From Lachnospiraceae bacterium GAM79 (GTDB lineage Bacteria; Bacillota; Clostridia; Lachnospirales; Lachnospiraceae): a stretch of 64,000 bases of DNA. The stretch lies in NCBI GenBank assembly GCA_020735665.1, contig CP085928.1:496001-560000 (forward strand). Reading direction: 5' to 3'. The notes below the pieces were generated by a model. The model was not told the origin of the DNA. It made no database searches and saw nothing but the letters and a program-made list of their open reading frames with translations. Below, piece by piece: positions 27,594 to 37,900 of this stretch. Every line of letters begins with the position of its first letter. Position 1 is the stretch's first letter. The position numbers were made by a program, and so were the translations under genes.

Positions 27594-29870
27594 ATGTTAC
27601 AGAACCAGGAATGGGATTCATTCACAGGTAGACTCTGGAAAGAAGAATGCAATGTCAGAGACTTCATCCAGAACAACTACACAATGTACAACGGAGATGA
27701 GAGCTTCCTTGCCGGACCAACAGATGCTACTAACAAGCTCTGGGACAAGCTTCAGGCTCTTCAGAAAGCAGAAAGAGATAACGGCGGTGTATTAAAGGAG
27801 GATGCTGATGTTGTATCAAGCATCACAGCATACGGCCCTGGATATATTGATCCTGAGACAAAGGACCTTGAGCAGGTTGTTGGTCTTCAGACAGATGAAC
27901 CACTTAAGAGAGCATTCATGCCTTATGGTGGTATTAAGATGGCTGAGGAAGCTCTGGAAATGTATGGTTACAAGCCAAACGAGAACTTCCACAAGATCTT
28001 CACAGATTATCACAAGACACATAACCAGGCAGTATTTGATGCCTATACACCAGAGATGAAAGCTGCACGTCATACACATATCGTAACAGGTCTTCCTGAT
28101 ACTTATGGACGTGGACGTATCGTAGGTGACTACAGAAGAGTTGCTCTTTACGGTATCGATCAGCTGATCGCTTGGAAAGAGGAAGATAAGGCTAACTGTG
28201 GCGATGGTAACATGTTTGATGATGTTATCCGTCAGAGAGAAGAACTTGCAGAACAGATCAGACGTCTGCAGGAGATGAAGGTTATGGCTCAGTCATATGG
28301 TTATGATATTTCTAAGCCAGCTTCAAACGCTAAGGAAGCTATCCAGTGGTTATACTTCGGATATCTTTCAGCTATCAAGACACAGAATGGTGCTGCTATG
28401 TCAGTTGGACGTGTATCAACATTCCTTGATATTTATATTGAGAGAGATATTAAGGCCGGAAAGCTTACAGAGGCTGAGGCTCAGGAGCTTATCGATCATT
28501 TCACAATGAAACTTCGTATGGTTAAGTTCGCAAGAATTAAGTCATACAACGAACTGTTCTCAGGTGACCCTGTATGGGCTACACTTGAAGTTGGTGGTAT
28601 CGGTGTTGACGGACGTTCAATGGTTACAAAGAACGACTACAGATTCCTTCATACTCTTGAGAACATGGGACCAGCTCCAGAACCAAACCTTACAGTTCTT
28701 TATTCTTCAGCTCTTCAGGATGCATTCAAGAAGTATGCTGCTAAGATCTCAGTAAGAACAAGCTCAATCCAGTACGAGAATGATGATGTTATGAAGCCTA
28801 TCTGGGGTGATGACTATTCAATCTGCTGCTGTGTATCAGCTACACAGACAGGTAAAGAGATGCAGTTCTTCGGAGCTCGTGCAAACCTTGCTAAGTGTCT
28901 CCTTTACGCTATCAACGGTGGTAAAGATGAGAAGTTCTTAGATAAGAAGACAGGCAAGCCAATGCAGGTTGGTCCTGAGTACGCTCCGATTACTTCAGAG
29001 TATCTTGACTATGATGAAGTTCTTGCTAAGTACAAGAAGATGCTTGACTGGTTAGCAGGACTTTATGTAAATATCCTGAACCTGATTCAGTACATGCATG
29101 ATAAGTATTACTATGAGTCAGCAGAGATGGCACTTATCGATACAGATGTACGTCGTACATTTGCAACAGGTATTGCCGGATTCTCACACGTAATCGACTC
29201 ACTGTCAGCTATCAAGTATGCTAAGGTTAAGGTTATTCGTAACGCAGAAACAGGTCTTGCAGAAGACTTTGAGATCGAGGGAGAATTCCCTAAATATGGT
29301 AATGATGATGACAGAGCTGATAACATCGGTGTATGGCTTCTTCATGAGTTCCTTACAGACATCAAGAAGAGACACACATATCGTAATTCAGAGCCTACAA
29401 CATCTATCCTGACAATTACATCAAACGTAGTATATGGTAAGTACACAGGTAACCTTCCAGATGGAAGACGTGCTTGGACACCATTCGCACCAGGTGCTAA
29501 CCCAAGTTACGGTGCAGAGACATCAGGACTTCTTGCTTCACTGAACTCAGTAGCTAAGATTCCTTATGAGTGGTCATTAGATGGTATCTCAAATACTCAG
29601 ACAATGAACCCATCAGCACTCGGACATGATGAGGAAGAAAGAGCTGAAAAGCTTGTAAGCGCTATGGACGGATACTTCGATCAGGGTGCTCACCACTTAA
29701 ATGTAAACGTATTCGGTAAGGATAAGCTCCTTGATGCAATGGAGAATCCGGATAAGCCAGAGTACGCTAACTTCACAATCCGTGTATCAGGATATGCTGT
29801 TAAGTTTATCTCACTTACACGTGAGCAGCAGCTCGACGTTATCAACAGAACATTCCATGACTCACTGTAA
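27594..29870 (+). CDS. pflB: Formate C-acetyltransferase (pyruvate formate-lyase)
   Basis: Glycyl-radical enzyme that cleaves pyruvate with CoA to acetyl-CoA and formate. From ATG 27594 (GAAAGGAG upstream) it has 758 residues, the standard length. The active-site cysteines lie in [11 protein letters not shown] (Cys411-413), where the common form has two Cys; here three stand in a row. The radical glycine is Gly733 in RVSGYAV, 25 residues from the end, as in E. coli. Codon bias is strong, fitting abundant expression. The activase gene is downstream beyond a repeat block. Confidence 0.98.
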   Translation: MLQNQEWDSFTGRLWKEECNVRDFIQNNYTMYNGDESFLAGPTDATNKLWDKLQALQKAERDNGGVLKEDADVVSSITAYGPGYIDPETKDLEQVVGLQTDEPLKRAFMPYGGIKMAEEALEMYGYKPNENFHKIFTDYHKTHNQAVFDAYTPEMKAARHTHIVTGLPDTYGRGRIVGDYRRVALYGIDQLIAWKEEDKANCGDGNMFDDVIRQREELAEQIRRLQEMKVMAQSYGYDISKPASNAKEAIQWLYFGYLSAIKTQNGAAMSVGRVSTFLDIYIERDIKAGKLTEAEAQELIDHFTMKLRMVKFARIKSYNELFSGDPVWATLEVGGIGVDGRSMVTKNDYRFLHTLENMGPAPEPNLTVLYSSALQDAFKKYAAKISVRTSSIQYENDDVMKPIWGDDYSICCCVSATQTGKEMQFFGARANLAKCLLYAINGGKDEKFLDKKTGKPMQVGPEYAPITSEYLDYDEVLAKYKKMLDWLAGLYVNILNLIQYMHDKYYYESAEMALIDTDVRRTFATGIAGFSHVIDSLSAIKYAKVKVIRNAETGLAEDFEIEGEFPKYGNDDDRADNIGVWLLHEFLTDIKKRHTYRNSEPTTSILTITSNVVYGKYTGNLPDGRRAWTPFAPGANPSYGAETSGLLASLNSVAKIPYEWSLDGISNTQTMNPSALGHDEEERAEKLVSAMDGYFDQGAHHLNVNVFGKDKLLDAMENPDKPEYANFTIRVSGYAVKFISLTREQQLDVINRTFHDSL

Positions 29871-29913
29871 ATCTTACACAGTCTGAATGTTTTAACAGAT
29901 AAGTAAAAGATTG

Positions 29914-29946
29914 GAGTCCCGGGGAGTCTATCTCCGGGACTTTTTT
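29914..29946 (+). terminator. Intrinsic terminator of pflB
   Basis: AGTCCCGGGGA (29915-29925) pairs with TCTCCGGGACT (29931-29941), one wobble, then TTTTT. Confidence 0.88.
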
Positions 29947-29980
29947 ACAGCATAAGGTAGACGGATTTTTATCCGTATAT

Positions 29981-30202
29981 CATGTGCTTTGCACATTCTA
30001 TGCATTTCGCAAAATCAGCATTCTTGCAAGCAAATAATTTTGCGTTCATTATATCATGTGCTTCGCACATTCTATGCATTTCGCAAAATCAGCATCCTTG
30101 CGAGCAAATAATTTTGCGTTCATTATATCATGTGCTTCGCACATTCTATGCATTCCGCAAAATCAGCATTCTTGCGAGCAAATAATTTTGCGTTCATTAT
30201 AT
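29981..30202. repeat. 74-bp tandem repeat, three copies, between pflB and pflA
   Basis: Copies start at 29981, 30055 and 30129 with an exact 74-bp period and only a few base changes. Each unit can form two hairpins: ATGTGC-TTC-GCACAT, and CGCAAAAT/ATTTTGCG with a 21-nt loop. A 67-residue frame through the block is an artefact of the repeat. Confidence 0.95.
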
Positions 30203-30335
30203 CATGTATGAAAATTGTGTATCAGAGAGAAAATAGAAAGAGGCTATGAAGCTGTGAGTGGTGGAAACAGATGCATAGTCGTGGTTGTTTAATGTGTATT
30301 TGTGTAAAATAATAGAAAGAACTTAGAGGTGGAAC

Positions 30336-31181
30336 ATGCCGGAAAAGAAACAGATTTTAGGATATATTCATTCAACAGAAAGCTTTGGAGCAGTCGATGG
30401 TCCGGGAATTCGATTTGTTGTATTTTTACAGGGATGCAAGATGAGATGCAAATATTGTCATAACCCAGAGACATGGAATCTTGTAACAGATTACAGCAGA
30501 CTGTATGCTGACGATGTCAGCGATGATGAAAGAGAAGCACTTGAGAAAAAAATTGAAGAGAATACAAAACTGCTCAAAGATAAAGGTGTTAAGATCGAGG
30601 CCAGAACTCCGGAAGATCTGTTAAAGCAGGCACTTCGTTATAAGCCATACTGGAAAGGTCAGGGTGGTATCACTGTAAGCGGTGGTGAAGCATTACTTCA
30701 GATGGATTTCCTGATCGAATTTTTCAAGCTGGCAAAGGCGCAGGGTATTCATACTACGATCGATACGGCCGGAAATCCATTTACCAGAGAAGAACCATTC
30801 TTCTCAAAGTTCAATGAACTGATGAGCCTTACAGATCTTTTTCTACTTGATATCAAACAGATCCATGATGATAAGCATCGTGAATTAACAGGATTCTCAA
30901 ATCAGAATATTCTGGAGCTTGCACAGTATCTGTCCGATCAGGGCAAGCATATGTGGATCAGACATGTACTTGTTCCGGGAATTACGACAGATGAGGATGA
31001 TCTGAAGAAGACAAAAGAATTTATAGATACTCTTAAAACAGTGGATAAGGTAGAGGTACTTCCATATCATAAGCTGGGTATTCAGGAGTGGGAGAGACTT
31101 GGAATTCCTTATAAATTAGAGGGAATCGATCCTCCAACAGAGGAGCAGCAGAAGCTGGCAAAGAGCATTCTTGAAAAATAG
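30336..31181 (+). CDS. pflA: Pyruvate formate-lyase activating enzyme
   Basis: Radical SAM protein that installs the glycyl radical on PflB. The cluster motif CKMRCKYC (CX3CX2C, Cys34, 38, 41) is in the normal N-terminal position, after DGPGIRFVVFLQGC. VSGGEALLQ and the later LVPGITTDEDD match PflA. At 281 residues it is some 35 longer than E. coli PflA because of an acidic/basic insert (about residues 65-88, DDEREALEKKIEENTKLL). ATG 30336 follows GAGGTGG. The 74-bp repeats separate it from pflB. Confidence 0.95.
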   Translation: MPEKKQILGYIHSTESFGAVDGPGIRFVVFLQGCKMRCKYCHNPETWNLVTDYSRLYADDVSDDEREALEKKIEENTKLLKDKGVKIEARTPEDLLKQALRYKPYWKGQGGITVSGGEALLQMDFLIEFFKLAKAQGIHTTIDTAGNPFTREEPFFSKFNELMSLTDLFLLDIKQIHDDKHRELTGFSNQNILELAQYLSDQGKHMWIRHVLVPGITTDEDDLKKTKEFIDTLKTVDKVEVLPYHKLGIQEWERLGIPYKLEGIDPPTEEQQKLAKSILEK

Positions 31182-31191
31182 GGAATGAACA

Positions 31192-31351
31192 AAAACATCA
31201 CACGGATGGTATATATATTTTATGAAGCAGACCTGTCCGAATGTCGGTCCTTAGCGATCCGCTATTAAGCGGGAGCTTAGTACCGTTACATGAGGATAGA
31301 ACGAAAGTGTTCTGCGCAATAAAGATATATATACCGTCCGTGTGATGTTTT
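31192..31351 (+). ncRNA. Candidate structured RNA or MITE with 27-bp inverted arms
   Basis: Arms 31192-31218 and 31325-31351 pair along all 27 positions with a single wobble. The left arm begins AAAACATCACACGG and ends in TATATATAT. The ~106-nt interior can form CCGCT/AGCGG (loop ATTA) and AGAAC/GTTCT (loop GAAAGT) hairpins. No open frame is present. It could be a stable RNA or a miniature inverted-repeat element; strand is arbitrary for the latter. No known RNA family is recognised by eye. Confidence 0.5.
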
Positions 31352-31375
31352 ATGTCACGAACTTATATAATAAGA

Positions 31376-31398
31376 ATGCTCTTTGCAAGCATGTTTTT
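31376..31398 (+). terminator. Weak intrinsic terminator
   Basis: ATGCT (31376-31380) pairs with AGCAT (31388-31392), followed by GTTTTT, on the pflA side. The stem is short. Confidence 0.4.
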
Positions 31399-32071
31399 AG
31401 AGTAGGCGGAAGGTCGACTTTTGAGTGTCGATGATTCCGCCTTTTTTTAGTTTGCTGATTTCAGCGGACATGGCGGAGCGTTCTACACCGAGATAGTCTG
31501 CGAGTGCCTGACGATTGAAAGGAATAGTGAAGGTATCCGAATGATTCTGTTTTGCCTGGTCGGAGAGGTATGCCATTAATTTATCACGGGTTGTTTTCTC
31601 TGACATATAGCGTATTTTTTGATTTAACGCGAGGTTTTTCCGGGCAATTTCGTGCAGCAGATTTCGAATCAGGGTGTTGTGAAAATCACAGGAATTCGAA
31701 CAGGAGGTCAGAAGGTGGTGGCAGTCCAGAAGCAGAATATCACTGTCAGTCATGGCAAAGACGCTGATCGGTACAGTAGAAAGACCTGCGCAGGAGAAGG
31801 CTTCTGCAAACAGATCACCGGGTTGTAGATTGGTCATGACGCTTCGGTGCCCATAATAATCTTCACGGATCACCTGCGCTGTTCCGGTAAGAATGATTCC
31901 GATAAAGCGTGCCGGATCGCCCTCTACGAATATGGGATTCCCTTTTTTTATATGAATATGGTTTCCGTCCAGACATGTAAGCATAGCCGGCAGATCCTGT
32001 TCATCGATGCCGGTAAACAGGCGGCAGGCTGACAGGGTATCAATATAGGATGTAAGATCGTGTTTGTTCAT
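31397..32071 (-). CDS. Crp/Fnr family transcriptional regulator
   Basis: A 224-residue regulator with an N-terminal cyclic-nucleotide-binding-like domain (HIKKGNPIFVEGDPARF, LQPGDLFAEAF) and a C-terminal winged helix (NRQALADYLGVERSAMSAEI, residues ~184-203). No cysteine cluster of the Fnr type is evident. It is divergent from a ferredoxin-like gene, and a palindrome lies just before its start, consistent with control of itself and its neighbour. Effector unknown; heme- or redox-sensing as in HcpR is possible by analogy. Confidence 0.88.
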   Translation of the reverse strand: MNKHDLTSYIDTLSACRLFTGIDEQDLPAMLTCLDGNHIHIKKGNPIFVEGDPARFIGIILTGTAQVIREDYYGHRSVMTNLQPGDLFAEAFSCAGLSTVPISVFAMTDSDILLLDCHHLLTSCSNSCDFHNTLIRNLLHEIARKNLALNQKIRYMSEKTTRDKLMAYLSDQAKQNHSDTFTIPFNRQALADYLGVERSAMSAEISKLKKGGIIDTQKSTFRLL

Positions 32072-32099
32072 AAAATTTCCATTTCCTTAAATGTTGTTT

Positions 32100-32115
32100 T
32101 GTTGGAAATCCAACA
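32100..32115. promoter_or_regulatory. Probable Crp/Fnr operator palindrome
   Basis: TGTTGGA-AA-TCCAACA is a perfect 7+2+7 inverted repeat 28 bp upstream of the Crp/Fnr start. It is in the divergent control region shared with the 4Fe-4S protein gene. Confidence 0.55.
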
Positions 32116-32281
32116 TACATTTTGAAATAAGTATATTAGAATAAGCACATAAAATCAAGAACCTGATTGACAGTTAAGTGATGAAAGTAAGCTGCGATGT
32201 ATAATGTCGATCAAAGAAGCGACAGATATAACAGCAAATATCATAGAATGATCAGGTATCAGGTATTCAGGAGGAAAAACG

Positions 32282-33076
32282 ATGATTCGCAGGATTATAG
32301 AAATTAATGAAGAAAAGTGTAACGGCTGTGGGGCATGTGCATCGGCATGCCATGAGGGCGCGATCGGGATGGTGAATGGAAAGGCAAAGCTGCTTCGTGA
32401 TGATTATTGTGACGGACTGGGAGACTGTCTTCCTACCTGTCCGACCGGAGCCATTACATTTGTTGAACGTGAAGCAGCGGACTATGATGAGGCAGCGGTA
32501 TTGGCGGCAAAAGCTGAGAAGACAGTAAATGGAGCAGGCAGTCCGTCAGGAGAACCACTACCATGTGGTTGTCCGGGTACGGCTATGAAGACATTTAACA
32601 GAGACCGGTATGACAAAAAGACAAGAACTTTTGAAGCAGGGAGTAAGACTGTGCAAAATGGTGAAGTATCATCTGAGCTTGTACAGCAGTTAGCATCGAT
32701 GATGGGACAGCAGGAGTCAGAGCTGCGCCAGTGGCCGGTACAGATCAAGCTTGTTCCGGTGACAGCCCCTTGGTTTGATGGAGCAAAGCTGCTTGTTGCG
32801 GCGGATTGTACAGCGTATGCATATGCGAATTTCCATCGGGATTTTATTAAGGAACATATCACTTTGGTTGGCTGTCCGAAGCTTGACATGATAGATTATT
32901 CTGCAAAGCTGACAGAGATCATCCGGAATAATAATATCCGGAGCGTTACGGTTGTGAGAATGGAGGTCCCGTGTTGTGGTGGTATTGAGATGGCTGTAAA
33001 AAATGCTCTTCAGAACAGCGGCAAATTCCTTCCGTGGAATGTGGTTACAATTTCAACAGATGGAAAGATTATGTAA
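32282..33076 (+). CDS. Ferredoxin-domain 4Fe-4S protein
   Basis: A 264-residue cytosolic iron-sulfur protein. Residues 12-23 give CNGCGACASACH and ~42-54 give CDGLGDCLPTCP, so two clusters are expected, the second with a modified spacing. The C-terminal part includes PWFDGAKLLVAADCTAYA and VPCCGGIEMAV, conserved in a family often found next to Crp/Fnr regulators in anaerobes. ATG 32282 follows CAGGAGG. A role in redox or nitrosative stress is inferred from the neighbour only. Confidence 0.88.
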   Translation: MIRRIIEINEEKCNGCGACASACHEGAIGMVNGKAKLLRDDYCDGLGDCLPTCPTGAITFVEREAADYDEAAVLAAKAEKTVNGAGSPSGEPLPCGCPGTAMKTFNRDRYDKKTRTFEAGSKTVQNGEVSSELVQQLASMMGQQESELRQWPVQIKLVPVTAPWFDGAKLLVAADCTAYAYANFHRDFIKEHITLVGCPKLDMIDYSAKLTEIIRNNNIRSVTVVRMEVPCCGGIEMAVKNALQNSGKFLPWNVVTISTDGKIM

Positions 33077-33238
33077 GTAAAATAAATGTATATTGTATTA
33101 CTGTTGTTCCTGTAAGATCACGTGGGATAGAAGACACAGATTTTGCAGGAATATATGTCAGGTGATAGAAAAATAAAAGAGAAGAAGGCTTCGGGTGTCA
33201 GAAATTATAAGGTAAAGAGCGTGACCGGAAAATAATAC

Positions 33239-33280
33239 TTGACATTTTGGTTAGAAACGTCTAACATAACATGTGTTATG
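33239..33280 (+). promoter_or_regulatory. Promoter and two operators of the tetR-like gene
   Basis: TTGACA (33239-33244), 17-bp spacer, TAACAT (33262-33267). A GTTAGA-AACG-TCTAAC inverted repeat (33250-33265) fills the spacer. A second one, CATAACA-TG-TGTTATG (33265-33280), runs into the ATG. The core ATAACA-NN-TGTTAT recurs before the methyltransferase gene. Confidence 0.65.
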
Positions 33281-33874
33281 ATGAATGATCAGGAAAACAC
33301 AATAGAGAAAATCAAACAGACAGCATTAGACGAATTCTTCATACATGGCTATAATAAAGCAAGTCTTCGAATGATCTGCAGCCGGGCAGGAGTTACAACC
33401 GGTGCAATGTATTTTTATTTTAAGAATAAAGAAGCGTTGTTCCGGGAGATTTTTGAACCACTGGTTGTGCAGTATGAAGAATTGCTTGTCAGATATATGG
33501 AGTTAGAGCTTGCAGAGCCGGAGATTGGTACGCAGTTAGATGTTCAGATGATGCGATTTATTCTGGAACACCGAAAAGAAGCGGTGGTCATTCTGGAGAA
33601 GACGCAAGGAAGCTGTTATGAAATGTATCGTTCCAAGGTAGAAGAACTGATGGAGCAGTCGATATATACATTTTATAAGAGCCGGATGGAATGTGAGCCG
33701 GATGAGAAGCTTGTAAAGATACTGGCCAAGATCCGTTTGGATGGATGTCTGGAGATTATTAAAGGAAATTATAGTATGGAAGATAGTTTGTATCTGGTTG
33801 AGAAGATTGGGATCTACTCGATGGGTGGAACAGATAAATTAATACAGAATCTAAGAGAGCCTCACAGCATGTGA
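33278..33874 (+). CDS. TetR/AcrR family regulator
   Basis: A 198-residue regulator. The N-terminal helix-turn-helix reads FIHGYNKASLRMICSRAGVT and TGAMYFYFKNKEALF, typical of TetR. The rest is a helical ligand-binding domain. The start is ATG 33278 (or 33281), with no ribosome site and only about ten bases after the predicted transcription start, so the message may be leaderless. Its operator is repeated upstream of the next gene. The inducer is unknown. Confidence 0.85.
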   Translation: MMNDQENTIEKIKQTALDEFFIHGYNKASLRMICSRAGVTTGAMYFYFKNKEALFREIFEPLVVQYEELLVRYMELELAEPEIGTQLDVQMMRFILEHRKEAVVILEKTQGSCYEMYRSKVEELMEQSIYTFYKSRMECEPDEKLVKILAKIRLDGCLEIIKGNYSMEDSLYLVEKIGIYSMGGTDKLIQNLREPHSM

Positions 33875-33899
33875 TATGTAGCTGTGGGGTTCTTTTTTT
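33857..33899 (+). terminator. Intrinsic terminator overlapping the TetR stop
   Basis: GAGCCTCACAGC (33857-33868) pairs with GCTGTGGGGTTC (33881-33892) with two wobbles, then a seven-T run. The stop codon lies in the loop. Confidence 0.75.
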
Positions 33900-33914
33900 A
33901 CAACATAACAAAAA

Positions 33915-33928
33915 ATAACATTTGTTAT
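33915..33928. promoter_or_regulatory. Operator ATAACA-TT-TGTTAT
   Basis: It has the same half-sites and 2-bp gap as the palindrome at the TetR gene start (33266-33279). It is 28 bp ahead of the methyltransferase start. Confidence 0.6.
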
Positions 33929-33955
33929 GTAAATGCAGAAAAGGAGAATAAAACA

Positions 33956-34789
33956 ATGAGTGAAGGAAAAGCAATGCAGACAGAAAATCAGAATAAGACA
34001 AAGGTCAGTGTACAGGGTGTACCGGAGACAATGCTGCAGACTTTATTTGCAAGAGCAGCAGAATCCAGAAAAGAAAATCACAATATCTATGATGAGAAAG
34101 CAATCGAGATCGTATCCCGGTTAGATTATGATTTCTCAAAGGCGGAATCCGATAAACTGATGAGCAGCGGTGTAATTGCAAGAACGATCGTACTGGATCG
34201 TCTGGTAAATGATTATCTGACCAAGCATCCGGATGCCATTGTTGTAAATATTGCCTGTGGACTGGATACCCGGTGTTACCGGATGAAGGGAAAGTATCAA
34301 CGTTGGTACAATATTGATCTTCCGGAGACCATGGATATTCGAAGTCGTTTCCTTGAGGAGAATGGCCCTGTTTACCAGATCGCTAAGTCTGCAACAGATC
34401 CATCGTATACGTTGGATATCGAGTATCATGGAGAACCGGTTTTGGTGGTCATAGAAGGGCTTACGATGTATTTAACGGAGCAGGATGTGCGTAAGATGTT
34501 TGAGATTATTGATCAGACATTTACACAGGCAAAGGTTCTGGTTGAGGTAATGGCACCATTTGTTGTGAAGCATATGAAAGAGAAGTCCATAGAGGGAAGC
34601 CAGGCGAAATTCATCTGGGGTGTGAAAAGCGGAAAAGCATTTCAGAGTGTGGCACCTTCTTTCCGGAGCGAAAAAGATATCAGTCTGGTAGAAGGAATGA
34701 AGGAATTCGTTCCTGTATATAAGGTGCTTGGAAAGATTCCGGCTGTAAGGAATTTTTCAAACAAGATTCTGATACTGAATAAACGATAA
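33956..34789 (+). CDS. Class I SAM-dependent methyltransferase, LCMT/TcmP type
   Basis: Soluble methyltransferase of 277 residues related to leucine carboxyl methyltransferases and tetracenomycin-type O-methyltransferases. Motif I is VVNIACGLDTRCYRM; YNIDLPE carries the acidic SAM-ribose contact; EGLTMYLTEQDVRKMF is the family hallmark. ATG 33956 follows AAGGAG. The TetR protein encoded just upstream very likely represses it through the shared operator, suggesting modification of a toxic or signalling small molecule. Substrate unknown. Confidence 0.85.
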   Translation: MSEGKAMQTENQNKTKVSVQGVPETMLQTLFARAAESRKENHNIYDEKAIEIVSRLDYDFSKAESDKLMSSGVIARTIVLDRLVNDYLTKHPDAIVVNIACGLDTRCYRMKGKYQRWYNIDLPETMDIRSRFLEENGPVYQIAKSATDPSYTLDIEYHGEPVLVVIEGLTMYLTEQDVRKMFEIIDQTFTQAKVLVEVMAPFVVKHMKEKSIEGSQAKFIWGVKSGKAFQSVAPSFRSEKDISLVEGMKEFVPVYKVLGKIPAVRNFSNKILILNKR

Positions 34790-34907
34790 GAGTTGAATTT
34801 AACAGATTTGGTAAATTGCCGGCGTTTGTGATACGCATAGGTGTTGCCATGCTGCCTCAAAAATAGTAAAATAAACTCGGATTTTGTCTGAATATTGGAG
34901 GTTTACT

Positions 34908-37900
34908 ATGAATGAGACAGTTGTGATCAATGCATATATAGTCATATCAATTATTATTGCTGCTACAGATATATTATTAGCGGTAAAATCTTTTAAAAAG
35001 AATAAAACAACAGGTAGATTTCTGGGGTTTGCCTGTATGGGTGCGGCTATTGTAGATATTAGTTATCTGATCAGTATCATGAGTGATTCCTATATGTGCA
35101 TGGCGGCTATGTCGAGTATATATTTTATAAGTATAGATTTTATGCTTGTCTCTCTTTTAATTTTCACGGTTTATTTCACAAAAGGAAAGTTTTCCGGATA
35201 TGGGAAATGGATGGTAGCATTCTGCTTTTTATATTGTATATATGAATTGATCGTGTTTGCAGTTAATCCATTTATGGAAATTGCAATTGAATATAAACCA
35301 CGGGATACGCTGATTGCAAAGTATAGCTATCAGATGAAGCCCTTGTATGAGCTCCATCTGATATTTTCGTATGTAATGGTGTTATTGGTGGTAGGTTTAT
35401 TGATTCGGAAGATTTGCAAGATTCCGCATGAATATCGTTGGCAGTATTTAAGTGTTATCATAGGAATTCTTATTATTGTAGGGTCAAATGCGATCTTTTT
35501 ATTTTTACCGGGCGAATCTGTAGTGAATTTACTGGACTATTCGATCGGAGGATACAGTGTAGTATCATTTATTATTTATTGGAGCTGCTTTGATTATTCC
35601 ACACATGGGATGTTGAATAAATTGAAGACAAGTATATTTGAAAATATAGGGCAGGGCATCGTTTTGTTTGATGATGACGAGCACCTGATTCTGCATAATG
35701 AAAGAGCTGATTTTTTCCTGGGAGAAGAACTGTTGACCGGATGTAAAGATCTTCAGAGTTTTCTGGATGTATATGGATTGTCGTTTGATCCGGAATCAGA
35801 TGACGACAGCTTTTCCCTGCAATGCTATGTTAAGTTGGAAACGGAAGAAAAAACATTGCGGTGTGATGTAAAGAAGCTTGAAAATAAAAACGGCCATAAG
35901 ATTGGTCAGATGTTTGTATTTACAGATATCGCACTTGAGACGGATATGCTTACAGGATTTCAGAAATGGGAAAATTTCAAACAGCTTGCATTGGAAAAAA
36001 ATGATCATTTTACGTTCCCGGTAGGAATTGCTGTATGCGATATTAATAGTTTGTCTGTTATCAACAGCACACTTGGGAAAAAAGCAGGGGATCAGAAGAT
36101 CCGGTTGTTGTCGGAAAATATGAGAACCTGTTTTCCTGAAAGGGCATATTATGTCAGAGGAACCGAGGCACATCTTATAGCATTGTGTAGCCGAAGCAGT
36201 GAAGATGAGATGGCAGTATGTGCCGGAAAACTTAAGGAGAAGTTCGACGGAAGTATTCAGTACGCAGTCAGTGTAGTAGAAGATGAGACACACAGTATAG
36301 TTGAAAGCATTCGAAATACAACTAAAGCTATGCGTACAAAGAAATTAGTAGACAGCAAATCCATTCATTCGGATATGCTGGCATCTCTGATACGGGCACT
36401 TGAGGAATGTGACAGTGATACGGAGCATCACGTTCGCCGTACACAGATTATGGGTGCAGAGCTTGGTAAACGTATAGAGTTATCCGATATACAGCAAAGC
36501 CGCTTGTCCCTTCTCTGTCTGCTTCATGATATCGGAAAGATCGGTGTTCCAATGGAGATATTGAACAAACCGGGAAAACTTACCGATGAAGAATGGAAGA
36601 TCATGCGTTCACATGTTGAAAAGGGCTATGATATTGCAAACAGTAATGTAGAATTGAAGCAGATCGCAGAGGAAATCAGACATCATCATGAAAGATGGGA
36701 TGGAAAGGGCTATCCTGACGGACTGAGCAGGGAGAGTATACCTGTACTGTCACGTGTAATTGCTGTTGTTGATGCATTTGATGCGATGGTAAGTGACCGT
36801 CCATATAGAAATGGAATGCCTGTATCCGATGCACTTGAAGAATTAAAAAAATGCGCCGGAACACAATTTGATCCGTTTATTGTTTCCGAGTTTATTCAAA
36901 TGATATCAGAGAATTATTCTGATACCGTAAAGGGAGTTCATAAGTTCAGGCAGGAGAAGGAAAAACCTCAACACAAACAAGTGGCAAAACCGGAGGATAA
37001 CAGTACACTTCAGGAAGCATTCTGTGTACATACAGTGCAATGCAGTAGATATTTGCTGGATGGTTCATGGAATATTTTGTCTGTGGATGATAATTTCGAG
37101 AAGCTGACAGGTTATTCCGGTGAGGATGTAGAAAAAAATTCCATGAATCAGATGGATCTGATCCCTGAAGCTGATCGGACAGAATATTTGTGCCGGACAA
37201 ATGCCAATCTGGCTAAGAGTACATATGTATTGCAGGAACACAGACTCCATCGAAAGGATGGAAAGGATATTTATGTCTTTTGTTATGGACGTGTCTTTTA
37301 CGATTCGGCAGTTAAACAGGATCGTGCAGAGATTATTATTTCAGATGTATCGAGTACTTATTCCATGAAAATCCTGACAGATGCAGAGCAGAATAAGGCG
37401 GAAGTCAGATTGCGGAATTGGGAGAATACATATCGTACAGATTCCCTGACGGGCCTTTTGAATCATGCGGCTTTTCGGAATGATATGGAGATGAAGCTGT
37501 TATCAGGTGATTTTAATGCAATGATGATCATGATAGATGTTGATAAATTTAAGCAATATAATGATACCTATGGTCATCATAATGGTGATAAATATCTGAT
37601 CTTAGTCGCCCAGACATTGCTTGCGTCTTTACGAAATGAAGATTTTGCCAGTCGTATGGGTGGGGACGAATTTGCGGTAATGATGTTCTTCAATAAGAGT
37701 GTGCCGGAGAAGGCGATCAAAGAACATGCCCAGCAGATATTTGACAAAGTAAATCTGACAGTAAAATCTGCAGAGGGAGGGACCGGCATCTCTATGGGCG
37801 CAGTCATCGCTAAGTCAGAAGTAACCTTTAACCGGTTATATGAGGAAGCAGATAATGCATTATACGAGGCGAAGGAAAGTGGAAGAGGCAGACTGGTCGT

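Noticed and set aside
29982-30185. 67-codon frame in the 74-bp repeats
   Set aside because: It is an artefact of the repeat period and shifts frame between copies.
29981-30202. CRISPR array
   Set aside because: The whole 74-bp unit is repeated with no unique spacers and there are no cas genes.
31219-31324. SRP RNA or 6S RNA inside the inverted-repeat element
   Set aside because: GAAGCAGACC only loosely resembles the SRP core; the long perfect stem is not typical for either.
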